Source: Elephas maximus indicus
Lineage: Eukaryota > Chordata > Mammalia > Proboscidea > Elephantidae
Assembly: GCF_024166365.1 (NCBI RefSeq)
Contig: NC_064839.1
Span: forward strand, 36,034,378 to 36,098,377
Direction: 5' to 3'
Length of the DNA: 64,000 nucleotides
The first letter of the stretch is position 1; each line of letters opens with the position of its first letter. This document shows, one piece after another, positions 1 through 10,800 of the stretch. The notes under the pieces are model-generated. The model saw only the letters and a program-made list of their open reading frames with translations. It was not told the DNA's origin and did no database searches. The position numbers and the translations under genes were made by a program.

Positions 1-539
1 TTACCTATGTGCTTGCTTGCACTTAAAGGAAACAGGTTTCACTGGAAATGGATAGAAATTTGTGGAAATGTGGGTGGCTGCTAACATTTCAGAATTTAAG
101 GCTTTCCCAGTAAAAAGGATATTTAACTGTTTTGTAAAATATTTATCATTACATCTCTGAAAAAATTAGGTACCTGGATAAAAGATCAGAAAGGAAAATG
201 ATGGCATAGTTTCTGTTTTAAGTAACAGGGTTACAAGTGGATTAAAATTTCTTTCCATAGTGTTTAAGATGAGTTTAAGTGTTTTAGTAAGTTTTTTAAA
301 AAAGGTAGTTACCCTGGCTATCCTTTTTAAATAGATCTCTTGCAAAAACCTTACCAGTCTTAGTAAAGTTTTGTGGCCTCATGAATGGAATAGTACCATT
401 CTAAGGCAACTGGTTGAGATGAGGAAGAAAGAAAGGAAGGGGGAAGGAATTCAAACATGGCGTGAGAAACCAGGGTGAATTTAACCTAGAAACTGTCCTT
501 GGCCCCCTTCTCTATAGATTTCATTCTGTTGGCCACAAT
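1..539. other. No recognised feature
   Basis: AT-rich DNA on the far (downstream) side of NOB1. I see no exon, convincing ORF or known repeat. Confidence 0.5.
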
Positions 540-772
540 AAGAAAAAGCAGGTGTCTTTAGGATTCCCAGCCGGATGCAGGATCCAGAGCCTTGCTGGAA
601 CATCATTTATATATTGGAGGCAGGCCACATACCCAAGGGAATTTCTTTTCAGCCTATTGGCTGCTTATGGCGGATCTCATCATGGAGTTGATTACATCAT
701 TACATAACTGCCAAACTACATCATAACTGCAAACCACTGAGAATCATGGCTCAGCCAAGTTGACACACAACC
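540..772 (-). mobile_element. LTR-like fragment, minus orientation
   Basis: Read on the minus strand, its start (GTGTGTCAACTTGGCTGAGC, then CATGATTCTCAGTG) resembles the early part of the LTR at 4,262-4,764. Probably a related, older endogenous-retrovirus LTR fragment. No coding capacity. Confidence 0.4.
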
Positions 773-796
773 TTATTTATTTATTTATTTATTTTT
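773..796. repeat. (TTTA)n microsatellite
   Basis: Six near-perfect TTTA units at the edge of the LTR-like fragment. Confidence 0.9.
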
Positions 797-1011
797 AACC
801 ATTACATCAGGATAAAAGAGAATTGTATTCTCTTGGGGTTGGGAAGGTCTGCCCTTATAAGATTTCCATTCCTTTTCTCTGCCATGCCCCTGGATTCGTG
901 GGAATATTCAGGAAAACCCTTAGTGTATAATTGGATTCGGCTGTTCTGTCAGAAGTGTCCTTTAGAGGGCAGTGGCCATCACCTTTTCCAGTCCTTCCTC
1001 CAGGAATGTGG

Positions 1012-1190
1012 TGGTGCTGTGTGTCATTGAGTAGATTCATAGCAACCCCATGTGACAAGAGTAGAACTGCCCCCATAGGATTTTCTTGGCTGTTAATATT
1101 AATGGAAGCAGATCACCAGGTCTTTCTCCAGCAAAGCTGCCAGGCAGGTTCGAACCACCAACTTTTTTGGTAAGCAGCTGAATGCTTATG
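1012..1190 (-). mobile_element. AfroSINE, older form, minus orientation
   Basis: The tail (ATTGAGTAGATTCATAGC) is followed by the longer middle block with GGAAGCAGATCACCAGGTC and then the tRNA-like head in reverse. Divergent copy without clear target duplications. Confidence 0.75.
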
Positions 1191-1409
1191 CCGATTTTCT
1201 ACCTAATTCATGTTTTGTTTTCTCTTTACAACCCAGACATTTTTGGTACCTGAAATGTTTTATTTCTTAATTTCGAAGCAAACTTAGTGAAATGTTAAGA
1301 TTTGAAAAGGCTAGGTGTTGGGTACAGCGGCGTTTGCTATATTATTCCCTACTTCTCTGTGTGTTTGATATTGTAGAATGAGGAGGGAATATAGAAAAGG
1401 CAGAAAGCA

Positions 1410-1470
1410 AAAAAAAAAAAAAAAAACTGTTGCTGTCAAGTTGATTCCGACCCATAGCTACCCTTTTTTG
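1410..1470 (-). mobile_element. 5'-truncated AfroSINE tail
   Basis: An A-run is followed by TGTCAAGTTGATTCCGACCC, the reversed SINE tail, then stops. About 45 bases of element remain. Confidence 0.6.
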
Positions 1471-1650
1471 CTAAAAAGGCAGAAAGTGTACTAGTATTAG
1501 GCTGTAACTACTATTGACCTCTACTCGAGCACTCTGGGCCCTAGGTGTGTATCAATCTATCAGCTGGCACCTCAGTATGAGCTTTACAAAGATGGGTGGT
1601 TGAGTGGTGCAGAAAGTACTCAAGCCTGCTCTGACCTCCACAGGTACACT

Positions 1651-2405
1651 TTTTGCTGTTGTTAATTTTTCTTGGGGCTTAAGTGAAAGTTTACAAATCA
1701 GGTCAGTCTCTCATACAAAAATTTATATACACCTTGCTATACACTCCTAATTGCTCTCCCCCTGATGAAACAGCCCACTCCTTCCCTCCACTCTCTCTCC
1801 TCGTATCCATTTGGCCAGCCCCTGGCTCCCCCTGCCCTCTCATCTCCCCTCCAGACAGGAGATGCCAACATATTCTCATGTGTCTACTTGATCCAAGAAG
1901 CTTGTTCTTCACCAGTATCATTTTCCATCCCATAGTCCAGTCCAATCCGTATCCAAAGAGTTGGCTCTGGAATGGTTCCTGTCTTGGGCTAACAGAAGGT
2001 CTGAGGACCATGACCTCTGGGGTCCCCCTAGTCTCAGTCTGACCATTATGTCCTGTCTTTTTATGAGAATTTGAGGTCTGCATGCCACTGCTCTCCTGCT
2101 CCCTCAGGGGTTCTCTGTTGTGTTCCCTGTCAGGGCAGTCATCGGTTGTGGCTGGGCACCATCTAGTTCTTCTGGTCTCAGGCTGATGTAGGCTCTGGTT
2201 TATGTGGTCCATTCTGTCTCTTGGGCTCATAATTACCTTGTGTCTTTGGTGTTCATTCTTCCTTGCTCCCGGTGGGCTGAGATCAGTTGATGCATCTTAG
2301 ATGGCTGCTTGCTAGCGTTTAAGACCCCAGAAGTCACCGTCCAAAGTGGGGTGCAGAATGTTTTCTTAATAGATTTTATTATGCCAGTTGACTGATATTT
2401 CCTTC
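1651..2405 (-). mobile_element. L1 3' end, 5'-truncated, minus orientation
   Basis: Begins with the reversed L1 3'UTR (GCTTAAGTGAAAGTTTAC), the same 3'UTR type seen near 21,560, 54,980, 58,760 and 61,870. The repeat CACAGGTACA occurs on both flanks (about 1639-1648 and 2405-2414), a likely target-site duplication. Confidence 0.8.
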
Positions 2406-2434
2406 ACAGGTACATTTGTTATATACAAAAGCAC

Positions 2435-2580
2435 AAATGGACTAAGGTGAAATCCTGACCTGGCCACTTGAGCTATGTGACTCTGGGCAAGTCAGTTAAC
2501 TTCTTGTAGCCCAGGACTGCTAGAGATAATAATACCCATATCTCGTAATGATATTCTATGGGTTAAATTGGCCAATGTAG
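2435..2580 (+). repeat. MIR fragment
   Basis: Contains the MIR core-like string TGTGACTCTGGGCAAGTCA followed by the typical GATAATAATACC segment. Old and divergent. Confidence 0.7.
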
Positions 2581-2604
2581 ATTAAACAGTTAAATGGAGT
2601 ACTA

Positions 2605-2758
2605 CCCATTGCCTTTGAGTCAGTTCTGACTCATAGCAACCCTACAGGACAGAGTAGAACTGCTCCATAGGGTTTCCAAGGAGTGGCTGGTGCATTAAAA
2701 CTACCAAACTTTTGGTTTGCAGCTGAGCTCTTAACAACTGCATGCCACCAGGACTCTG
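2605..2758 (-). mobile_element. AfroSINE with perfect 16-bp target duplication
   Basis: Reversed SINE from CCATTGCCTTTGAGTCAG to GCCACCAGGACTCTG. The flanks GTTAAATGGAGTACTA (2589-2604 and 2759-2774) are identical, so insertion is recent compared with other copies here. Confidence 0.92.
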
Positions 2759-2894
2759 GTTAAATGGAGTACTAGACAGCTAAAAAAAAGAATGAACATG
2801 CCTTTGAACTGATATAGGGTGATTTCCATTGAAAAAAGTATATATACTGTACTATTTGTGGAAAAAGAAAGGGAATGTAATGCATACATACACT

Positions 2895-4260
2895 TATTTT
2901 TTTCTAAATTTTATTTATTTTGTTGTTGAATTCAATAGTTTCTTCCTGCACGATTTAGTGACATTGATTCCATTCTTCAGTTGTGTAACCATTTTCAGCT
3001 TCCTTTTCCAAGTTGTTCTTCCCTCATTAACATAAACTCACTGCCCCCTAAGGTTTCTATCTAATCTTTCGAGTTGCTGTTGTTGCTTTGACCCCATATA
3101 GATAGTTCTTAAAAGAGCATAATGCTCAAGGCAGACATTTTTTACTAGTTAAGCTAAACTATTGCTTGATTTTAAGAAAACTTCGTGGGGGGTGGGGGGG
3201 ATATTTTTGGTTTAAGTTTTAAAAATTATCTTGGGCAATAGTTTTAGGGGTTCATCCAGGCTCCGTTGCTCCAGAGAGTATGGAGTTCATGACAGTTTGA
3301 CATTGTGTTCTGCATTTCCTCCCTCTTAATCAGGATTCTTCTAGGGAATCTTTGATCAAAATGTTCAGTAATGGTAGCCAGGCACCATTGAGTTCTGGTC
3401 TCATGGCAAAGGAGTCAGTTGTTCATGGAGGCAAATAGCCACACATTCTATGTCCTCCTCCTATTCCTGCTCCTGGAATTGCTGGGTCGTATGGTAGTTC
3501 TATTTTAGCTTTTTGAGGAACCACCACAGTATTCCACAACAGCTGCACCATTTACATTCCCACCAGCAATAGATAAGGGTTCTAATTTCCCCACATCGTC
3601 ACCAACATTTATTATTTTCTGCTTTTTTTTAAATCTTAATCATCCTAGTGGGAGTGAAATGGCATTTCATTGTGGGTTTGATTTGCATCTCTCTGATGCG
3701 TAATGATGCTAAGCATCTTTTCATGGGTTTGGTGGCCATTTGAATGTCCTCTTCAGTGAAATGTCTACTCAAGTCCTTAGCCCATTTTATGATTGGGTTA
3801 TTTGTCTTTTTGTTGTTAAGCTGTTGAAGTTTTATGTGTATTTTGGTTATTAGATGCTTATCAGATGCATGGTTTCCGAAGATATTCTCCCAGTAGGTAG
3901 CTTCTTGTCTTTTTCACTTTTATGGTAAAGTCTTTTGGTGAACAAAAGCTTTTTTTATGAGGTCCCATTTATTTATTTGTCTTTTGTTGTTAGTGCTTGT
4001 TATTAGATAATTCATTGCTAAAAACTAGGCTTTACAGCCTTGTCCCTGCTTTTTTCCTCTAAGAATTTCATGGTTTTAGTTTGCATGTTTAGGTCTTTAG
4101 TCCATTTTGAATTTGTTTTTGTGTATGGTGTGAGGCTTGGGTCCTATTTCATTTTTCTGCACTGTGGAAACTCAGTTTTCCCAACACCATTTTGGACTTA
4201 GCATCCTTGCAAAAAATCAGCTGACCATAAATTTGTAGGTTTATTTCTGCAAAGGATGAA
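2895..4260 (-). mobile_element. Older L1, 3' part, minus orientation
   Basis: The 3'UTR here differs from the other L1 copies (related to 52,013-52,273). It continues into reversed ORF2 C-terminal sequence with many stops. It is interrupted at 4,262 by an LTR, and L1 sequence continues at 4,765. A G-rich run sits near 3,186-3,200. Confidence 0.75.
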
Positions 4261-4261
4261 A

Positions 4262-4764
4262 TGTCATGAATTGAATTATGTCCCCCCAAAAATGTGTGTA
4301 TCAACTTGGTTAGGCCATGATTCTCAGTATTGATTGTCCTCCATTTGGTGATTATAATTTTATGTTGAGAGGATTAAGGTGGTATTTTAACACCACTCTT
4401 ACTCAGGTCACCTCCCTGATCCAAGGTAGCTTCCCTGGGGTGTGGTTTGCACCACCTTTTCTCTCTCAAGAGATGAAAAGGAAGCAAGCAGAGAGTTGGG
4501 GGACCTCATACCACCAAGAAAGCAGCACCAGGACCAGAGCACGTCCTTTGGACCCGGGGTCCCTGCACCTGAGAAGCTCCTTGACCATGATAAGATTGAG
4601 GACAAGGACCTTCTTCCAGAGCCGACAGAGAGAGAAAGCCTTCCCCTGGAGCTGACGCCTTGTTTGGACTTTTAGCCTACTTTACTGTGAGGAAATAAAT
4701 TCCTCTTTGTTAAAGCCATCCGCTTGTAGTATTTCTGTTATGGCAGCACTAGAAGACTAACACA
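4262..4764 (+). mobile_element. Solo LTR, ERVL/MaLR-like
   Basis: Begins TGTCATGAATTGAATT and ends CTAACACA, so it is bounded by TG...CA. AATAAA lies at 4,694-4,699 near the end. A related, more diverged copy is at 48,908-49,319. No internal retroviral genes are attached, so this is a solo LTR. Family placement rests on overall likeness only. Confidence 0.6.
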
Positions 4765-6060
4765 GGTCTTTAATCCATTTTGAATTTGTTTTTGTGTATG
4801 GTGTGAGGCATGGGTCCTGTTTAATTTTTCTGCATGTGGAAACCCAGTTTGCCAACACCATTTATTGAAGAGACTCTTCTTTCCCCCATGAAATGGACTT
4901 AGCACCCTTGCAAAAAATCAGCTGACCATAAATTCGTAGGTTTATTTCTGAACTCTCAATTCTATTCCATTGATCTGTGTGTCCATTATTATACCACTAC
5001 CACGCTGTTTGGATTACTGTAGCTGTACATAGTATGCTTTAAAATCAGGAAGCATGAGTCCTCCTACTTGGTTCTCTTTCAACAATGCTTTAGCTATTTG
5101 GGGCCTCTTGCATTCCACATAAAGTTGAGGATTGGTTTGTGTATTTCTTTAAAGAAAGCTGTTAGAATTTTGATTGAAATTGCATTAAATATATAGATTG
5201 CTTTGGGTAGCATTGACATCTTAACAATATTGGCTTCTGTTTGTCTTCTTTAATGTTGGGCTTTTGATATATACTTTGAATCATACTGAGGATTTTCCCT
5301 TCTATTCCAGTCTCCTTTGCGGCTCTCATCAGGAAAGGGTGTTGGATATTATGAAATGTTTTTTCTGCATCCATAGAGATGATCACGTGGTTCTTTTAAT
5401 TTGTTCTATTGATATGGTATATTATGTTGATTTTCTAATGTTGAACCATCCCTGCATTCCTGAAATAAAGCCCACTTAGTCATGATGTATGACTTTTTTA
5501 ATATGCTGCTGGATTGTTATTTTATTGAGGATTTTTGCATCTATATTCATAAGAGACATTGGCCTATGGTTTTCATTTCTTGCGTCCCTATCTGGTCTTG
5601 GTATCGAGCTTGTTTGCTTCATAGAATGAATTAGGCAGTATGCCTTGTTTCCCTATCTTCTGGAAGAGTTTAAACAGGATTAGTGTCAATTCTCTGAATG
5701 TTTGTAGAATTCCCCAGTGAAGCTATCTGGTGCAGGTCTTTTTTGTTGGTAGGTTTTTGATCACTGATTCCATCTCTTCACTTGTTATGGGCCTGTTGAG
5801 ACTTCTCCTTCCTCTTGTCAGTTTGGGTAGGTTGTGTGCTTCTAAGAATCTCTCCATTTTATCAGTGTTATCTAGTTTGTTGCCATATGGTTGTTTCTAA
5901 TATTCTGTCATTATTCTCTTTATTTCTACTGGGTCTGTTGTAACATGTCCCCCCTTTTTGCTTTTTATTTTGGTTATTTGCATTTTTTCCTTGTCAGTCA
6001 ACTAGAAGTGTGTCAATTTCATTGATCTTTTCTAAGAACTTCTGGTTTTATTAATTCCAT
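4765..6060 (-). mobile_element. Older L1, ORF2 part, minus orientation
   Basis: Reversed reverse-transcriptase region; residues such as ISMDAEKTFHNIQHPFL are still readable at 5,162-5,386. An internal deletion near 5,225-5,270 joins distant parts of ORF2. The first ~187 bases repeat 4,091-4,249 (see findings). Confidence 0.75.
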
Positions 6061-6574
6061 ACACACATATTTTAGCAAACGGAAACAAGGGTAAGTCAGA
6101 AACAAATAAAATTATCTAGGGGTTGAGGGCAAATGGGGTAGCATAAGGAAAGTAATGGCATCCAACTCTACATATTCCTTTTAGTGCTTTTGACTTTTGG
6201 AACTAAGTTACTGTTTTCATATTTTAAAAAAGTAAAATTAGATCAGTAGGATGGGGGAAATTTTTAAACTGAATATAAACCAAAACAAATGATTGATCTA
6301 TATACCAAATGGACAAGATTACCACAGAGGTGAAAAAACCCTAATTTAAGGAGCTTTTGAAGATAGCACTTTGAATATATACTATCAGTCTAAAGAACTG
6401 AATCTTGTACTCAGCAGGTTTGTTCTGGTAGTGCTATGGGTATAGCAACTCTGAAACCACTTAATGGGAATTCACACTGAGCAAATCAGTTGTTGGAACT
6501 AGTGTTCTCAGTGAGAAGAGCTGTATACATGAAAAGGGGAAGGTAAGAGTCTCCCTAGGTGCTGGTTTGGAATT

Positions 6575-7015
6575 AGAGGTATCCGTATGTAATAGTTTCC
6601 GCCAGCTTAGTAGCTTAAAACAACATACCATTTATGATCTTACAGTTCTAGAGGTGTGACGTCCAGAACGGGTCTTTTGGGGCTAAAATCAAGGTGTTGT
6701 CAGAGGTGTGTTCCTTTTGGATGCTCTAGGGGAGTATCTCTTCTTTACCTTTTCCAGCATCAAGAGGCTGCTGGCATTCCTTGGCTCATGGTTGCACCAC
6801 TCCAACCTCTGCTTCCCTGGTCACATCTCCTTCTCTAACAACGACCCTCCTGCCTCCTTTCCATAAGGGCCCTTGTAATTACACTGACCCACCTGATAAT
6901 CTTCCCATCACAAGGTCCTTAATCACATCTGCAAAGTCCCTTCTGACATGTAAGGTAACACATTCACAGGTTCTGGGGATGGGGACAAGGGACATTTTTT
7001 GGGGACCACAAAGTT
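6575..7015 (-). mobile_element. MLT1/MaLR-like LTR, minus orientation
   Basis: Contains GCTTAAAACAACA, CACAGGTTCTGGGG and a GGGGACC end in the order expected of a reversed ancient mammalian LTR. Old and diverged. Confidence 0.5.
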
Positions 7016-7034
7016 GGTGGTCCAAACTCACTCA

Positions 7035-7170
7035 GAGGTACCTCAGAATAAAGGCTGGGCAATCTGTTCAGAGCCTTGAAAAACCCTATGGAGCACAGTT
7101 CTACTCCGACACACATGGGTTTCCATGAGTCAGAATCGACTCCCCGGCAACTGGTTCATTTTTTGGTTTA
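7035..7170 (+). mobile_element. RTE-related SINE, plus orientation
   Basis: Lacks the tRNA-like head. It has a body with AAAACCCTATGGAGCACAG and the tail ATGAGTCAGAATCGACTCC. Similar to 8,770-8,912. It lies just beyond the NOB1 poly(A) site. Confidence 0.65.
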
Positions 7171-7303
7171 TTATATTTTCTGGCAAAAAGATAAATCTAA
7201 ATGCTTATTCCTTGGATATACACCTTAAATGTTAGCTTTCCAAGTACCTAACCAGCAAAAAATTAGGCTATTTCATAAAAATGTACAGAAGCTTGCAACC
7301 ACA

Positions 7304-7309
7304 TTTATT
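7304..7309 (-). promoter_or_regulatory. NOB1 poly(A) signal
   Basis: TTTATT on the plus strand reads AATAAA on the minus strand. It is the first such hexamer after the NOB1 stop codon, so it implies a 3'UTR of about 300-320 bases ending near 7,285. A U-rich stretch follows on the minus strand. Confidence 0.7.
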
Positions 7310-7603
7310 AGAAAAATATCATTTGGAAATTCCCTCTTTGAAGTTCAGGACATTGTCCTTCTGTTTGTATCAAATTCCACCTGACGCGGCAAGAACTCCA
7401 GCTCTCTGGACGCTCACGGGCCAGGGCTGCCCGCTCCCACCACAGACCCGGCATACCACAGCATGTCACAAAGCGGCACTCTGTAAGCTGAAAGCTGAGC
7501 CTACTCTTCTCATCCAGATGGTTCTGGAGAGGATACAGCTGGGGAAATGGGACACAGGAACTCCACAGCAGCAGCAATCCAGTGTGCCTGGGGGAGCTTC
7601 CAA

Positions 7604-7873
7604 TCACCTTTTCTTCACAAACTTCTTTCTGGAAGCGTTGGGATTTAACCGTCTCCTCCCAGCCCCCAAGGTGCCATCTCGGATCTGTAAGGTAGCTGAT
7701 CGGCTGGAAATATCATTCTCTGCAAAGGGAGATACCCCGGCTGTGTAGTCAGGGGCAAACACGTTGGTTTTCTGCCTGGCCTTTCGGGAGAGTCGCAGCT
7801 GAGGGAAGCGTTGGTCCTCAGTTAGATGCGGGTTGACAGCATATTTGCCCCCCTTAGGAGTGGGAAGTGAATA
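7604..7873 (-). CDS. NOB1: NOB1 coding exon 9 with stop codon
   Basis: Encodes residues 327-415, YSLPTPKGGKYAVNPH to NASRKKFVKKR, then TGA at 7606-7604. Acceptor TTTGCAG|TAT. It is the most conserved C-terminal block, including the LNPNASRKKF tail. Confidence 0.97.
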   Translation of the reverse strand, partial: YSLPTPKGGKYAVNPHLTEDQRFPQLRLSRKARQKTNVFAPDYTAGVSPFAENDISSRSATLQIRDGTLGAGRRRLNPNASRKKFVKKR

Positions 7874-10800
7874 CTGCAAATAAGACAGGAAGGGCCGTTA
7901 GAAGAATGGGGATCCACATTCATTGATATATAGCCATATCCTCTTATAGCAAAACTCACCTTACAGATCCCGATTCAGCCAGATGACAACAACAGTGTCA
8001 GTAATGTGCTGCCCACTAGGTGCTAAGTACTTGGCATGCATCTTCCCACTTGAGCTTCACCTAAACTCACAGATGAGGACACTGAGGCTCAGGGGGTCAA
8101 GTCACTTGCCTATGAGTTGTCTTGTAAACCTACTGCTTTCCAGAGAAACGCAGTGACAAAAGAATCAAATAAAATTCTAGGAATGGAGGGGCTGACAATC
8201 TACCCATCTGGCACCAACAGCTTACAGGTACTCCTCAGTATCTTCTCACTCTCAGGTCCTGGATTTCTCTATAGGAACTCTCTTGATAGAAAACATTCAA
8301 CCCAGTCACACCCCTGCCCCACTCACCTCAAGCAGATAATTTTCTTTTCAACAAGGCACCCTTCCATTGACACACACTCAACTCCTTTGTCTGATATTCC
8401 CCAAATTTCCAGACCTGCTTTCACAATTTCTGTCCTATCTGCAGACCCTGTGTCATTATTTACTCAACCTTTTTTCTTTAAACCCATATATATTTTTAAA
8501 AACTGAGCATCTTCCTAACCAGTAATAGCCACAAAGTTGCAAATGAGGAACTTAGAAATAAAAATTCTAAATTTATGTTCCACCAAAAAATGCCTTTCTA
8601 AACAGAAAATGAACTTAATTGTATTTCAAAAAATTAATTACACTGAAGGAAAAAACAAACTAATCTATTTGAACACAATATTTTGACTTTATACCCCCAG
8701 CTAAAAACAAAAAGAATTATGTATCAATACAGAACTCTACTATTTTTGCAATGGTCTGGTTGCCCAGAGGCTCTTCAGAAGAAAAGCCTGGCAGTCTACT
8801 TCTGGAAAAATCAGCCACTGAAAACCCAATGGAGCCCAGTTCTACTTGGATGCATGTGGGGTCGCCATGAGTCAGAGCTGATTTGACAGCAACTTTTTTT
8901 TTTTTTTGGTATAGGTTAGCAATCCTAAAACAATGTATATTCTAGGAATGAGCAAATAAGTAATTATGAAAAAGAGGAGGATAGACCTATTACAAATATG
9001 GTAAAGGGGAGAACCAGAACAAACCCTGTGAGACGTTGGATTGAAATTGAAATTACAAATTTATGTATTTAATATATAAAAATACATAATGTTAATGTTT
9101 GTACTTATACACATCACTTATATTTCCTGTCTCTGTCTACTGAGAGCTGAGGAACAAGGATACCCAGGACTATGAGCACACCCAGTGCCCAGATCTTTGC
9201 TTCTAAAAACCATTCTCCATAAAAGGAACCAGAGCTTCTTAGAGAAATAACCGATTCCAGTGCTGGGGCAGGGAAGACTGAAGAGCCTGGGACATGTTAC
9301 TATGTCCGAAAGTGAGAAAGTGTTCAAAGATAATAGGAACATGTCAAAAGGAAACAAGTTAGCTTGAAAGGGCTCTCGCTGACCAATCATGGAACAATGT
9401 GGGTATCAAAATAAAGACTGTAATATACCACAGCCTGTAGACTAAAATAAGGACCCACAAGTCCACACTCATAGGTAAATGAATAAATAAAAAGGGACAA
9501 AAGGAAAGCTCCCTCTTACATTAGAATGTCAACTATTAAGTACAGAAGGAATGATGGAATTAGAAAGCCACCATTTGGCAACCATTATTGTAATGACTGA
9601 TTCAGGCAACTTTAATAAATGAGTTTTGATGAGAATGATATATTCTCAAAGTATCTTTCTACAAGTTATTTATTAATTAAAAATAATAACTTTACAGAGG
9701 ACATTTCTGGCAGAAACCACCTTAACTAAGTAATTAAAGTTAATATCATTAGTAAATCGGACCCTTGACCATCATGTACCCTCTGGTATGATGCACTGAG
9801 GACACAACTTCCCTTCCGGGTGTTCCTGCTCAAAACGCACAGCCTGAGTCTCATCACAAGGATACCTCAGACAAAAATGTCAAGGTCCTAAAAGACAAGA
9901 CTGACAGACTAAACCACCAAAAAACCAAACCCAGTGCCATCGAGTGGATTCCGACTCATAGCGACCCTATAGGACAGAGTAGAACTGGCCCATAGAGTTT
10001 CCAAGGAGTGCCTGCTGGATTTGAACTGCCGACCCTCTGCTTAGCAGCCACAGCACTTAACCGCTACACCACCAGGGTTTCCACTCACAGATTAGTTTAA
10101 AAGAGACATGACAGTTAAATGCAACATGTGACCCTAAACTGGATACCAGACACAGACACACACACAGAAACCCCTTTTGCTATGAAGGAAATCTGAGGGA
10201 CAACTGGCAAAGTTTGAATAAGGTCTACAGATTAAACTTCTTGATTTTGACAACTATACTGTAGTCCTAGGATAAAGTCCTTGTTTTAGGAAATACTCTA
10301 CATACCAAGGTATTTACTGGTAAAGGTGCATCATGTGTGCAACTCACTCTCAAACAGTTCAGAAACACACACACACATACACACACGGAGAGAATGATTA
10401 ACATTGGGGAATCTAGGTGAATGGTAAACAGGAATTTTTTGTACTATTTTTGCAACTTTTCTATACATCTAAAATTATTTCAAAATAAGAGTTTAAAAAA
10501 AAATCTTGTCCCCAAGATCAGCTACACCTTGGCTCTCACTTGTCTCTCCAGTCTTCATCCTACCCCTCTGGTTCAGAACTTCTAGAAATCCTGCCCATCC
10601 TTTAGACCCCTGCACAAATCCAACCTCCACCATGTTCCAACAATTTCCCTCTTCTTGAACCCCACACATTTTGCCATTATCATTTACTATCTGGAATTAC
10701 TGGTTATTTCTCATTAGATCGCAGACCCCTCAAGAAACTCACATGGAAGCTATCTTGTACACTTTCCCCATCTCTGTCGGTGCCTTATTTACAGCCTCTT

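Noticed and set aside
1-7000. NQO1 exons, expected next to NOB1
   Set aside because: No sequence resembling NQO1 was found; in this genome the gene probably lies beyond the left edge.
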